Positions 35,588 to 45,149 are shown, numbered from the stretch's first letter. The stretch: 64,000 nt of DNA from Pseudomonas putida (GCF_005080685.1 NZ_CP039371.1:4216001-4280000), one strand, 5' to 3'. Notes: generated from the sequence alone by a model not told the origin. Numbers and translations: made by a program.

Positions 35588-36235
35588 TCAGCCTCGCAGG
35601 TAGCGCGTCATGCGCCGCCCCAGCGCGTCGGCCATGACCGCGACCGTGCTGGTCAGCAGCCAGTAGCTCAACACCAGCAAGGCGTAGGGCATGACGTAGG
35701 AAAAGGTGGTGGAGACGATGCGCCCGGCGGTCATGGTCAGTTCCGGGACGGTGATAATGGAGGTGACGGCGCTTTCCTTGATGGTGAGGATCACCTGGTT
35801 GCCCAGCAACGGAAGCGCAAAGGCGATGGCTTGTGGTGCCTGCACATGCCAGAAGGTGCGGCTGCGCGAGATGCCATGCACGCGCGCAGCTTCCAGTTGC
35901 CCCTTGGGCACGCTGGCCCAGGCAGAGCGGAACAGCTCGGCAAAATAGGCGCCGCTGTAGACCGCCAGTGAAAGAATGCTCGCCTCGACGGCTTCCAGGC
36001 GCAGGCCGATCACCGGCAGCCCGAAGTACACGACTGCAAGCTGGGCCAGGAAAGGCGTTCCGCGAATGAGCCATACGTACATCCGGTAGAGGGCCGCGAA
36101 GCCCGGTATCGCAAGGCGCAGGGCATTGAGCGTGAAGCCCAGCACCAAACCGATCCACGCGGCGGCGAGGCTGATGCCCAGCGTGACCACCAGGGCATTG
36201 GCGAAGTCGGGTAGATAACTGATTAGCTCAGGCAT
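35588..36235 (-). CDS. Polar amino acid ABC transporter permease (HisM type)
   Basis: A 215-residue inner-membrane subunit with five hydrophobic segments and the HEQRo-family core RGTPFLAQLAVVYFGLP...AYFAELFRSAWASVPKGQLEAA (EAA loop). It starts at 36235, sharing one base with the stop of the sister permease. Confidence 0.9.
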   Translation of the reverse strand: MPELISYLPDFANALVVTLGISLAAAWIGLVLGFTLNALRLAIPGFAALYRMYVWLIRGTPFLAQLAVVYFGLPVIGLRLEAVEASILSLAVYSGAYFAELFRSAWASVPKGQLEAARVHGISRSRTFWHVQAPQAIAFALPLLGNQVILTIKESAVTSIITVPELTMTAGRIVSTTFSYVMPYALLVLSYWLLTSTVAVMADALGRRMTRYLRG

Positions 36236-36894
36236 TAGCTGCGTTCCTGCCAACGTCGCTCCAGCTGGCTCCCGAGCAGGCTCAGGAGGCTGGTCAGCGC
36301 CAGGTAGAAAAGGCCCGCCACCAGGTACACCTCGAGCGGACGATAGGTTTGCGACACCAGTTGCTGGCTAACGCGCATCAGGTCGGTGATGGAGATGACC
36401 GAAACCACGGCAGACACCTTGATCACATCGATCAATTCGGAAATCAGCGCGGGAGATGTCAGGCGCACCACCTGTGGCAACTGGATGTGTATCAGCCTGT
36501 CGAACTTGCCGATGCCGAATACGCCGGCGGCTTCCATTTGCCCACGAGGGATCGCGGCAAATCCACTGCCCAGGATCTGCGACTGGTAGGCCGCGGTGTT
36601 CAGTGCCAGCGCCGCCACTGCGGCGACCATCGGCGCAACGTCCATCCCCAACGCCGACGGCAGGTAGAACAGAAGCAGCAGCTGGGCGAGCATGGGCGTG
36701 CCACGGAAGAAGCTGACATAGACCTTGGTGAAGGCGACGCCCAGGCGGCTCCGGCCATTGGCCAGCAGGTGGAGCGATACCCCTAGCAGGAAACCCAGCA
36801 GCATCCCGAGGGCGCACAGCCACAGCGTGGTCCATGCGCCCTCGATCAGGGCGGGCCAATACATGGCCAGGCGGTTGCTGAAATCGTTCATCAT
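36235..36894 (-). CDS. Polar amino acid ABC transporter permease (HisQ type)
   Basis: A 219-residue permease homologous to the next one: FRGTPMLAQLLLLFYLPSAL and AAYQSQILGSGFAAIPRGQM give the EAA loop. Two adjacent start codons (36894, 36891) exist. It follows the substrate-binding protein gene by 7 bp. Confidence 0.9.
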   Translation of the reverse strand: MMNDFSNRLAMYWPALIEGAWTTLWLCALGMLLGFLLGVSLHLLANGRSRLGVAFTKVYVSFFRGTPMLAQLLLLFYLPSALGMDVAPMVAAVAALALNTAAYQSQILGSGFAAIPRGQMEAAGVFGIGKFDRLIHIQLPQVVRLTSPALISELIDVIKVSAVVSVISITDLMRVSQQLVSQTYRPLEVYLVAGLFYLALTSLLSLLGSQLERRWQERS

Positions 36895-36901
36895 CAGCGA
36901 C

Positions 36902-37750
36902 TCAGATGCTCGGTGCTGGCATGGCGTCCGTTGGCAGGTCCATGGTGAAACCGAACCATTTTTCCTGCAGCGTTTTCAGCGTGCCGTCCTTGGCTGCACG
37001 TGCGATGCCGTCGCTGAACAGCTTGACCAGGCTGGCACTGTCGGCATCCTTGCGACCGACCCAGCCGAAGTAGGTGGTGGGTCCGACCATGTCCGGCAAC
37101 GTGGCGAACAGGCCTGGGCGTGCTTTCATCAGCGGGCCGAGGTTGGCCAACGACTGCGCCACGCCATCGAGACGACCATTGGCGAGGTCGGCGTAGGCCT
37201 CGTCGAAGCCCACATACTCCTTGATGGTCTTGATGCCTGGTTGGCCTTGGGCCTTGAGCTTGTCATCGAGCGCGCGCAGTACCGCCAACTGGCCCGAGCC
37301 CGACTGCGACCCGATCACGCGCCCGTTGAGGTCGTTCAGGGTATTGATGTCGGCATCGTCCGCGCGCTTGAGCAACGCCACGGTGGACTCGGCGATGGGC
37401 ACGGTAAAGGCGAACTGTTCGAAGCGCGCCTTGTTGACGGTTACCGACGTCACGACGAAGTCGAACTTGCCGGTGTCCAGGCCTGGGAGAATGCCCTGGA
37501 ACGGCAGGTCCAACTGGCGCACCTTGACGCCCGGCAGGTCTGCATCCAGAACGTAGTGCATGAGGTCGGCGCCATAACCGACGATCTTGCCGTTCTCCAC
37601 CGACTCGAAGGGCGCGAAACGTGCCTCGGTGGCGACCACGATCTGTTTCTTCTGCGTGACCCGTTGCAGAAGATCTTCTGCCTGTGCCATCGACATGCTG
37701 CACAGCGCGATCAGTGACAGAGACAGCATTTTGAGCGGAAGACGCCTCAT
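36902..37750 (-). CDS. Periplasmic substrate-binding protein (SBP_bac_3)
   Basis: A 282-residue protein with a signal peptide (MRRLPLKMLSLSLIALCSMS...AQA, cleavage near residue 24) and the SBP_bac_3 fold: IVVATEARFAPFESVENGKI, LPFQGILPGLDTGKFDFVV and GSQSGSGQLAVLRAL. It captures the ligand for the two permeases and ATPase downstream. As the first gene of the block it carries the likely promoter and operator upstream. The ligand is probably an amino-acid-like compound with a ureido or guanidino group, judged from the enzymes in the same run of genes. Confidence 0.9.
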   Translation of the reverse strand: MRRLPLKMLSLSLIALCSMSMAQAEDLLQRVTQKKQIVVATEARFAPFESVENGKIVGYGADLMHYVLDADLPGVKVRQLDLPFQGILPGLDTGKFDFVVTSVTVNKARFEQFAFTVPIAESTVALLKRADDADINTLNDLNGRVIGSQSGSGQLAVLRALDDKLKAQGQPGIKTIKEYVGFDEAYADLANGRLDGVAQSLANLGPLMKARPGLFATLPDMVGPTTYFGWVGRKDADSASLVKLFSDGIARAAKDGTLKTLQEKWFGFTMDLPTDAMPAPSI

Positions 37751-37760
37751 TGTATTTCCC

Positions 37761-37797
37761 CTTGAATGGCTCAGGATTTTTATTCAAGCAACTTGAA
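37761..37797. promoter_or_regulatory. CTTGAA/TTCAAG operator candidate of the importer block
   Basis: A perfect 15-bp palindrome TTCAAG-CAA-CTTGAA (37783-37797) lies 33 bp before the binding-protein start codon. A further CTTGAAT at 37761 pairs with the ATTCAAG at 37782. The position near the expected promoter suggests a binding site of the XRE-cupin regulator. Confidence 0.5.
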
Positions 37798-38012
37798 CAA
37801 AGGGAAAAAAGCATGAAGCGTGCCAATGCCATTACGCGGCCATAAACCGCTGCCGGGCAGCTGATTGGCAAATGGGCGCGCACCGCTTTGGCGCAGTTCG
37901 CCTTGGTGCGGTGCAGAAATCGACAGCACGTGGCTGGCGCAGGAATGAGGGTCGGGAATGGATGCCGGAGGGGAAGTACGACTGGCTTACGGCAATTTCG
38001 GCAGGAACGAAA

Positions 38013-38035
38013 AAAGGGCCCGAAGGCCCTTTCTT
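38013..38035. terminator. Terminator-like hairpin
   Basis: AAAGGGCC-CGAA-GGCCCTTT, flanked by A-rich sequence on the left and TTC on the right. No gene obviously ends here; it may be left from a lost gene. Confidence 0.55.
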
Positions 38036-38295
38036 CACAACCTGCAGAGCCATTGCGAACTCTGCAGATCTTTATTTGGAGCGGGAAACGAGACTCGCAT
38101 CGGGCCTGCGAGCTGTTGAAAGAAAAGGGTTTTACGTCATTCCTGGAAGCGGAATAGCCTTGATTCTGGACTCATCTTTCGACGCTAGCAAGTGAATCGC
38201 CCTGCTAGCCTTACTGGGTCAGTCGTGCTTCTCACCCAAAGGGTCGATCTGGCACACTTGCCGGTAAAAAGCGTAGCTACATCGCTAGGAAAATA

Positions 38296-39216
38296 ATGAA
38301 ACTTCATCAACTTCGCGCGCTGGTCTCCATCCACGAAACCGGCAGCCTGCAAGACGCATCGGCGGTCCTGCACCTCACTCAGTCGGCACTAAGCCGGGCG
38401 ATCAAGGAACTGGAGAGTGAACTGGGCATCACATTTCTGGTGCGCTGAAACAAGGGTATGAAGCTGACCGAATATGGCCAGCGCATGCTCGGGCATGCCC
38501 GCCAAGCACTGGAGAGCGTGCGCCGTGCGCGCCAGGAAATCGAAGACATGAAAGGCCAGGTGGTCAGCGAGATTACCGTGGGCGTTACCCCGGTGACAGC
38601 GCTGCTGGCCCCCCTCAAGCAAGTGCTATTGGCATTCCAGCAGAAACATCCCGAGGTCATGTTGCGGATACTGGAAATGCGCCCGACGCAACTGCTGCAA
38701 CACCTGCGCGACGGCTTGCTGGACTTTGCCTTGACCTCACAACTGCCGGCCAGCACCGTTGGCCTGGACTGGCAGCCGCTGTGCAGGCTCGCGGGCGTGG
38801 TGGTGGTACGCAAGGACCACCCGCTGCGCCATGTCAAATCCCTGCGCCAGTTGCAGCAAGCCACCTGGATAAGCGTTGACCCGTTGAGCGATGCGCAGTC
38901 ACAGTTCAACCAGTTGTTCCAGGGTAGCGCCCTGGCCCGCCCCCGTCAGGTAATTGAATGCACGGCCATGAACCTCGCCGTCAAGATGCTGATCGACAGC
39001 GATGCGGTGATGCCCATCAGCGAGCCGGCGCTGGGGCATGACCTGGTTGGCTTAAGCGATATGTCCAAGCACTTTCACACGGTTCAGGTACAAGAGCCGA
39101 TACCGGACTACTTCATCAACCTGGTGTGCATCAACCGCAGCTACCTGACCACTACCGCCAGCCTGTTACACGGCCTGCTGCGCCAGTCGCTGGAGACCGC
39201 CACACAGCAGCCCTAG
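38296..39216 (+). pseudogene. LysR-family regulator with in-frame TGA at codon 51
   Basis: The N-terminal HTH (MKLHQLRALVSIHETGSLQD, then QSALSRAIKELESELG) runs into TGA at 38446-38448 and continues in the same frame as NKGMKLTEYGQRMLGHARQA with a complete effector-binding domain to 39216. In relatives this position is usually Ser or a similar residue (one-base change). Residual translation could restart at ATG 38458, giving a protein without the HTH. The gene probably once controlled the MFS/M20/porin genes downstream. Confidence 0.85.
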
Positions 39217-39510
39217 GCACCCGGATTTACCAATACTCAAGACCTTGAGGAACGCGCCGGCAAAGCTCTGCGTCATCCGGATTACACGCCTTTTCTGGCC
39301 CGTATTAACTGCACAAGCTACCAATCGAAACACTTTCTGCCCACGCGTGGTGCACATGATGTCGAATCTGCCCAGCAGGCTGCCCACGCAGCGCTGCAGG
39401 ACACCTGCGCCTGTACCGTTTGTGAGGGCCTTGCAGAAATGCCAAGTGCAGATATTCCGGCAAGCCTCAAAACTGGCGGCACAACAAGCAGATGGGTTCA
39501 GGAAAGCAGA
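39217..39510 (+). other. Unexplained 98-codon open stretch between lysR and the MFS gene
   Basis: The frame of both neighbours stays open across the whole gap. It would read FTNTQDLEERAGKALRHPDY, later QSKHFLPTRGAHDVESAQQA and TCACTVCEGLAEMP. It has coding-like composition and a Cys cluster but no start with a ribosome site. It may be a remnant of a lost gene; not recognised. Confidence 0.4.
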
Positions 39511-40812
39511 ATGAAAACCACAACCGCTAGTGCGACCTCCGCGACAGCCGACCAGTCACGTGCACAGCCAACCTCGCCTGACATGCGCCGGGTGGTCATT
39601 GCCTCATCCCTGGGCAATGCCCTGGAAATTTACGATTTCACGGTCTACAGCTTTTTCGCCGCCATCATCGGCAAACTGTTCTTCCCCAGCGATTCAGCCT
39701 TCGCCGGCCTGTTGCTGTCGTTGGCAACCTTTGCCGTGGGCTTTCTGATGCGCCCACTGGGCGGTGTGTTGATTGGCCGGGTCGCTGACCGTCACGGGCG
39801 CAAGGCCGCCTTGTCGTTGACCATTGGCCTGATGACCATCGGCACCGCAATCATCGCCTTTTGCCCAACCTATGCCAGCATCGGCATCAGTGCCACCGTG
39901 CTGTTGGTGTTCGGGCGCCTGCTGCAAGGCCTTTCGGCCGGTGGCGAAGTGGGCACTGCCTCGGCGTTTCTGATGGAGTCCGGCACCACCGCAAACCGCT
40001 GCTTCATGGTCAGTTGGCAGGGTGCCAGCCAGGGCGCCGCGGCGTTGCTGGTTGCCCTCAGTGGGCTGCTGCTGAGCCACCTGCTCAGCCCTGAAGCCCT
40101 CGAAGGCTGGGGCTGGAGGGTGCCTTTCGTGATTGGCCTGCTGATCGGCCCGGTAGGCTGGTACATTCGCCGCCACCTGGATGAAACCCACGCCCCAGGC
40201 GATGCAGCCACTCCCCTGAGCCAGCTGCTGAACACCCAACGGCGCACCCTGCTGCTGGGCATCGCGACGATGGCCAGCTCTACGGTCAGCATGTACCTGG
40301 TGGTGTTCTACATGCCGACCTACCTGATTCGTACCCTGCAGTATCCAGCCAGCACCGCCTTCGCCCTGGTCGGCTTGGCCAGCGCCCTGCTGGCGATCAT
40401 GCCGCCGATCGCTGCGCGCGTGGCTGACCGCATGCCCCGCCGCAAGCCAATGCTGTATTGGACCATGGGCATGCCGCTGATTATGGTCTACCCCTCCTTC
40501 CTGCTGTTGGGCAGTGGCAATTCGCTGCTGATGATGCTGGCCATCGTGCTGTTGATTATGCCGCTGGCCGTCGGCATCGGACCGTTCATGTCCCTGCTGA
40601 TGGAAGCCTTCCCACGTGAGCAACGTGTGACCGGCATGTCGATCATCTACAGCTTCGGCGTCACCCTGTTCGGTGGTTTTTCGCCGCTGCTGGTGACCTG
40701 GCTGATCGGCCTGACCGGCAACCCGCTGACGCCGGCGGCCTACCTGATTGGCGCCGTAGCGCTGAGCCTGGCCGCGCTGCGGCTGTTCCCTGAACACCCA
40801 GGCCGCGCCTGA
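39511..40812 (+). CDS. MFS transporter, metabolite:H+ symporter (MHS) family
   Basis: A 433-residue protein with 12 hydrophobic segments, the N-terminal ASSLGNALEIYDFTVYSFFA region, the MFS loop motif GRVADRHGRKAALSLTI and the MHS stretch GLLQGLSAGGEVGTASAFLME. These symporters (ShiA, KgtP, ProP relatives) import organic acids or amino acid derivatives. The gene precedes the M20 hydrolase by 31 bp, so the substrate is plausibly an N-acylated amino acid. ATG 39511 follows GGAAAGCAGA. Confidence 0.88.
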   Translation: MKTTTASATSATADQSRAQPTSPDMRRVVIASSLGNALEIYDFTVYSFFAAIIGKLFFPSDSAFAGLLLSLATFAVGFLMRPLGGVLIGRVADRHGRKAALSLTIGLMTIGTAIIAFCPTYASIGISATVLLVFGRLLQGLSAGGEVGTASAFLMESGTTANRCFMVSWQGASQGAAALLVALSGLLLSHLLSPEALEGWGWRVPFVIGLLIGPVGWYIRRHLDETHAPGDAATPLSQLLNTQRRTLLLGIATMASSTVSMYLVVFYMPTYLIRTLQYPASTAFALVGLASALLAIMPPIAARVADRMPRRKPMLYWTMGMPLIMVYPSFLLLGSGNSLLMMLAIVLLIMPLAVGIGPFMSLLMEAFPREQRVTGMSIIYSFGVTLFGGFSPLLVTWLIGLTGNPLTPAAYLIGAVALSLAALRLFPEHPGRA

Positions 40813-40843
40813 ACCTCACTCATTCGCCAATAAGGACTCAGCC

Positions 40844-42025
40844 ATGAGCATTTTCAAGATCATCAATGAACTGCAAGACAGCGCAGCCCATTTCGCCCTG
40901 ATCCGCCAGGACATTCACCGCGCGCCCGAGCTGGGCGGCGACACCCCGCGCACTTCAGCGCTGGTTGCCGAGATGCTCGGCGGCTGGGGCTACGAGGTTC
41001 ACACCGGTATCGGCGGCCACGGCGTGGTGGGCGTGCTGAGGCGCGGCGACGGCGAGCGTAGCCTGGGTATCCGCGCCGACATGGACGCCCTGCCAATTCT
41101 GGAAAAAAACGGCCTGCCGTGGGCCAGCCAGCACCCAGGGCGCATGCACGCCTGCGGTCATGATGGCCACACTGCTACCTTGCTGGCCGCCGCCGAACAA
41201 CTGGCGCGTTCGGCGAGCTTCGATGGCACATTGAACCTGATTTTCCAGCCCGATGAGGAAGGCTTGGCCGGGGCCAAGCTGATGATCGAGGATGACCTGT
41301 TCAAGCGCTTTCCTTGCGACGCGGTGTACGCCTACCACAACATGCCTGGCCTTGAAGTTGGCCAAGCCGTGGTGCAAAGCGGCGGCTTCATGGCCTCTTC
41401 GGAGCGTGTGACCATCACCCTTAACGGGCGCGGCGGGCATGGCGCAATGCCCGAGCGGGCAATCGACCCGGTTCCCGCGCTGGGCGCAATCATCGGCGCC
41501 TTGCAGACCGTGGTCTCACGCAACCTTGCCGCGGACGATGCGGCCGTGATCACGGTCGGTACCGTGCACGCCGGTAGCGCCTACAACATCATCCCGCAAA
41601 CGGCTTGCCTGCAAGTAAGCGTGCGTACCGCCACGCCAAAAATCCGCGCGTTGGTGGAGCGGCGCATCCGCGAAATCGTCGCCGGCCAAGCCGCCAGTTA
41701 CGGGGTCAGCGCTGAGATCGACTACCAGTTGCTGGCCCCGGTGCTGGTCAACAGCGAAGCCGAGACCGAACGCTTGCGCACCGTGGTCGAGGCGGTATTG
41801 GGCGCTGAGAACGTGCTCAAGCAAATGCCGGTGCGGTTGATGGGCAGCGAAGACTTCGCCTGGATGCTCAACGCAAGGCCGGGTTGTTATTTCGTCCTCG
41901 GCAATGGCAATGGCGAGTTCACCGGCTGTTCGGTGCACAACGATCATTACGACTTCAATGACCGCGTCATTCCACTGGGGGCCACCTGCTGGGTGGCGTT
42001 AGTCCAGGGTTACCTGCACAGCTGA
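40844..42025 (+). CDS. M20D amidohydrolase (hippurate hydrolase-like)
   Basis: A 393-residue enzyme of the HipO/AbgA-type M20D family: DIHRAPELGGDTPRTSALVAE, LGIRADMDALPI, MHACGHDGHTATLLAAA, PDEEGLAGAKLMI and the lid-domain GRGGHGAMPERAIDPV, with the C-terminal GCSVHNDHYDFND (His). Metal-binding Cys/His/Glu/His are present. It cleaves N-acyl amino acids such as hippurate or N-acetyl amino acids in the cytoplasm. Ribosome site AAGGA precedes the ATG. It sits between an MHS permease and an OprD porin, a transport-hydrolysis set. Confidence 0.88.
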   Translation: MSIFKIINELQDSAAHFALIRQDIHRAPELGGDTPRTSALVAEMLGGWGYEVHTGIGGHGVVGVLRRGDGERSLGIRADMDALPILEKNGLPWASQHPGRMHACGHDGHTATLLAAAEQLARSASFDGTLNLIFQPDEEGLAGAKLMIEDDLFKRFPCDAVYAYHNMPGLEVGQAVVQSGGFMASSERVTITLNGRGGHGAMPERAIDPVPALGAIIGALQTVVSRNLAADDAAVITVGTVHAGSAYNIIPQTACLQVSVRTATPKIRALVERRIREIVAGQAASYGVSAEIDYQLLAPVLVNSEAETERLRTVVEAVLGAENVLKQMPVRLMGSEDFAWMLNARPGCYFVLGNGNGEFTGCSVHNDHYDFNDRVIPLGATCWVALVQGYLHS

Positions 42026-42142
42026 AAGGCGTGGGCGCTCTTCGCCGATGCGCAGAGCGCCCTTGGGTCGCAAACATCATTCGCGGCGACCGAGCGTGAT
42101 TGCACCTTCACAACAATAAAAAGATCCATAAGGAAGGACGTT

Positions 42143-43483
42143 ATGCATACCGTTCGTTCGACCCAAGTGGTCGTAGGGCTTTCGGCCGTGTTCATTTTGA
42201 CGCCGATGATCGCCGAGGCCAAAGAGGCTGGCTTTATAGAGGACAGTTCGCTGACCCTCAATACCCGCCAATGGTACTCCCACGAGATCGCCAGCAAAGA
42301 CACTTACTATTACGCCCAGACATCCGAAGGACGCCGCCCGGTGCGTGACCGCACGGCATGGCTGGAAGGGTTCAAGCTCGATTATGTTTCCGGGTTTACT
42401 CAAGGCATGGTCGGCTTTGGCCTGGATCTGTCGCTGTACTCGGCCATGGCGCTCGAGCGCGGCAAACTGGCAACCGCAGGCGGCAGCAATCGGCTGTTGG
42501 TGGACAAGGACGGTAACGTGGTCGATGACTGGAGCAAACTGGGCATTGCACTGCTGAAGTTCAACGTCTCGGACACCGTCCTGAAAGTTGGCAGGCATCA
42601 GGTCAAGACACCCGTCATGGCGTATGCCGACACTCGAACACTGCCGTCGTCCTACGATGGGGTATCACTTGAAAGCCACGAAATAGAGGGGCTGACGGTC
42701 AAGTCCGGCTACTTCGACAAAGCCACGCCACGAACCGGTGCCGGCAGCCAGGACTTGAGCCCAAGTTTCGGCTCGCGCCGAGTCAGCGGCGACTGGGTCG
42801 CTTACGCGGGTGCCGATTACCTGGCCAAGAGCGGTTGGCGCGCCAGCCTCTATGCTTCCCGTTTCGAAGACATCTGGGACCGCGAATACGTGGGCCTTGG
42901 CAGGCAATTCAAGGGCGACACGATCAGCACCGACGTGCAGTTCGATTTCTACAACACACAATCCAGCGGGCAGGAGGTGGCTGGCAAGATCGAGCAGCAG
43001 GCGTATGGCATCAGCGTGACACCCAAGTACAAGAACCACAGCTTGAAACTGGGTTTGCAGCAGATCAAGGGTGATGAATTTTTCGACTACGTGATCGAAA
43101 CCAACGCGATCAACCTGCCCAATACCCAGTTGTCGTTCTACAACGGCCCGAACGAACGCTCATTCCAAATCAACTACATTAACGACTTTGCCGCCTACGG
43201 CCTGCCGGGTTTCAAGACCAACCTGTGGTACATCAAGGGCTGGGGTATCGATGGCACTCACTATGACGGTGGGGCCAACGGCATCTATTCGTCGGTACTC
43301 AAGCAAAGCGACGAAAGCCACTATGAAGTCGGGGCTTTCGTCAATTATGTGGTCCAGTCGGGCAGCTTGACGGGGGCCAGCATAGTCAGCGGGTATGTGT
43401 GGCACCGCGCCAGTGAGTATCAGGCCGAAGGTAACATCGAGGAGTTTCGGTTGATCGTCAACGTGCCCTTCAAGATCTTCTGA
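42143..43483 (+). CDS. OprD-family outer-membrane porin
   Basis: A 446-residue protein with a signal peptide ending ...TPMIAEAKEAG and OprD motifs: FIEDSSLTLNTRQWY, AWLEGFKLDYVSGFTQGMVG, KFNVSDTVLKVGRHQ and TRTLPSSYDGVSLES; it ends with the outer-membrane barrel terminal Phe (FKIF). OprD channels take up amino acids or aromatic acids. AAGGAAGG lies before the ATG. It is the third gene of the MFS/M20/porin set. Confidence 0.92.
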   Translation: MHTVRSTQVVVGLSAVFILTPMIAEAKEAGFIEDSSLTLNTRQWYSHEIASKDTYYYAQTSEGRRPVRDRTAWLEGFKLDYVSGFTQGMVGFGLDLSLYSAMALERGKLATAGGSNRLLVDKDGNVVDDWSKLGIALLKFNVSDTVLKVGRHQVKTPVMAYADTRTLPSSYDGVSLESHEIEGLTVKSGYFDKATPRTGAGSQDLSPSFGSRRVSGDWVAYAGADYLAKSGWRASLYASRFEDIWDREYVGLGRQFKGDTISTDVQFDFYNTQSSGQEVAGKIEQQAYGISVTPKYKNHSLKLGLQQIKGDEFFDYVIETNAINLPNTQLSFYNGPNERSFQINYINDFAAYGLPGFKTNLWYIKGWGIDGTHYDGGANGIYSSVLKQSDESHYEVGAFVNYVVQSGSLTGASIVSGYVWHRASEYQAEGNIEEFRLIVNVPFKIF

Positions 43484-43530
43484 ACAGGTGGACGCGGCGC
43501 CATAGCCAAGTCGTGGTGGTAGCCCTGAAC

Positions 43531-44271
43531 GTCGCCGTCGGTGACCGCGTCACCTCTACGGCTTCATCAATACCCTAGGCGCCTACAGCACCGAGCGCGT
43601 CATCCCCGCCGCGCCGCTAATCAAGCTGCCTGCTGGCATCAGCTGCGAAACTGCCGCAGCCATGACCATGCGCGGCCTCACCACGTCATACCTGCTGCGC
43701 CACCTGTACGACTTCAAGCCGGGTGACAGCATCCTGCTGCACGCCGCCGCCGGCGGTGTCGGCCTGCTCGTCTCGCAATGGGCCAAGCTGCTCGGCCTGA
43801 ACGTGATCGGCACCGTGTCGACCGAGGCCAAGCTGGCTCGTGCACATAACTGCAGCCACATCATCAACTACAGCCACGAAGATGTAGCCAAGCGCGTGCG
43901 CGAGCTGACAGACGGCGTGGGCGTCAACGTGGTGTTCGACAGTGTCGGGCGCAGTACCTTCATGGGCTCGCTGGACTCCCTTAATCGCCGAGGCCTGATG
44001 GTCTGTGTAGGCACCTCCTCCGGCACCATCGAGCCATTCGCCCCACAGATCCTGGCGATCAAAGGCTCGCTGATGCTGACCCGCCCGGCCCAGGCCGACT
44101 ACATTGCCGACCCCGCCGAAAAAGCCGCCATGGCCGGCGAGCTGTTTGACCATGTCAGCAGTGGCCGCTTCAAGATGGAATCAACCAGCGCTACGAGCTA
44201 AAGGATGCCGTGCAAGCCCATCGCGACCTTGAAGCACACAAGACCACCGGCTCATCGATCTTCTGCATCTA
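43531..44271 (+). pseudogene. Quinone oxidoreductase (QorA-type MDR) remnant
   Basis: The homologous sequence starts at VAVGDRVT, so roughly the first 90 residues are missing. Two extra bases near 43553 break the frame before YGFINTLGAYSTERV...; the main frame (43662 on) carries the NADPH loop LLHAAAGGVGLLVSQWAK and FDSVGRSTFMGSLDSL; one missing base near 44179 shifts the tail INQRYELKDAVQAHRDLEAH, which ends at 44271. A truncation and two frameshifts make the gene dead. Confidence 0.88.
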
Positions 44272-44286
44272 AGGGCGGGCCACATC

Positions 44287-44965
44287 ATGCAAGTCGAACA
44301 ATTGACCTGCACCATCGGTGCCGAACTGGTTGGCCTGAACCTGGCCGACGCCATCCATGACGTTGGGCTGTTCGCCGAAATTCGCCAGCAACTGCTCAAG
44401 CACCGAGTGCTGTTCCTGCGCAATCGGGACATCAGCCACGCCGAGTATGTGGCGTTCGCCCGGTGCTTCGCCGAGCGGGAAGATCACCCGGTGGTCGGCA
44501 GCCACCCGGACTACCCTGGCCTGGTGCAGATCCACAAATCACCGGGAACCCTGGTGGACCGCTACAAGAACGCCAGGCACACTGACACCACCTGACGCGA
44601 AAGCCCTTCCATGGGTGCTCCGCTGCCTGGAATGCCTGCCCGCGGGCGGCGACACCTAATGGGCGAACATAGTGGTGGCCTACGAGCGCCTGCCAGCGGA
44701 CGTAAAAGCCAAGGTTCAAGGCCTGTGCGCCCGGCACAGCATCGAGGCCAGTTTCGGCGCGGCCATGCCGATCGAAAAACGCCTGGCGCTCAAGGATCGC
44801 TACCCGGATGCCGAGCATCCTGTGGTGCGCACGCACCCTGAAACTGGTGAGAAGGTGCTGGTCGTCATTTGCTTCACCACCCACTTCAGCAACTACCACA
44901 CCCACGACCGGGCTCGCTTTGGCCAGGACTACAATCCGGGCCCTTCTGAGTTGCTTCGCTATCTG
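44287..44965 (+). pseudogene. TauD/TfdA-type 2-oxoglutarate dioxygenase remnant
   Basis: The N-terminus is normal (MQVEQLTCTIGAELVGLNLA, HRVLFLRNRDISHAEYVAFA) up to the metal motif HTD. Then TGG has become TGA (44593-44595), a frameshift follows near 44615, another stop is at 44657, and the second frame resumes with VVAYERLPADVKAKV...HPVVRTHPETGEKVL...GPSELLRYL. Homology ends at about 44965, where the C-terminal quarter with the distal His is replaced by unrelated sequence leading to the IS5-family element. Confidence 0.85.
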
Positions 44966-45117
44966 AAGGTTTTCGACAATAACACCTGTTATCTCAGAGC
45001 CTTAAACACTGGGCTCCAACTCATCCAGACAATTTCTCAAAGCTGTCACAAACCTTGAAATTCAGACCTATCAGGAAACCGCGAGAAAATAAAATCCTTA
45101 AGGATTCTCCGATCGAG

Positions 45118-45149
45118 TTTCAGCACAGCTCCCGCCTGCTGTGCTGAAA
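45118..45149. repeat. Perfect 11-bp hairpin upstream of the transposase
   Basis: TTTCAGCACAG and CTGTGCTGAAA separated by 10 nt (CTCCCGCCTG). It is followed 37 bp later by the transposase start codon and may belong to the element's leader. Confidence 0.6.

Larger units (their letters stand above)
37751..38295. other. Intergenic region between divergent importer block and lysR
   Basis: 545 bp. It contains the candidate operator at 37761-37797 and a terminator-like hairpin at 38013-38035. A 107-codon plus-strand open frame at 37872 has no ribosome site and no recognisable sequence; it runs through the hairpin and is not called. Confidence 0.5.

Noticed and set aside
37872..38195. 107-codon plus-strand open frame
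   Set aside because: No ribosome site, crosses a terminator hairpin, and no recognisable sequence.
38446..38448. TGA in lysR as a selenocysteine codon
   Set aside because: No SECIS-like hairpin was seen after it, and LysR regulators do not use selenocysteine; a point mutation is simpler.
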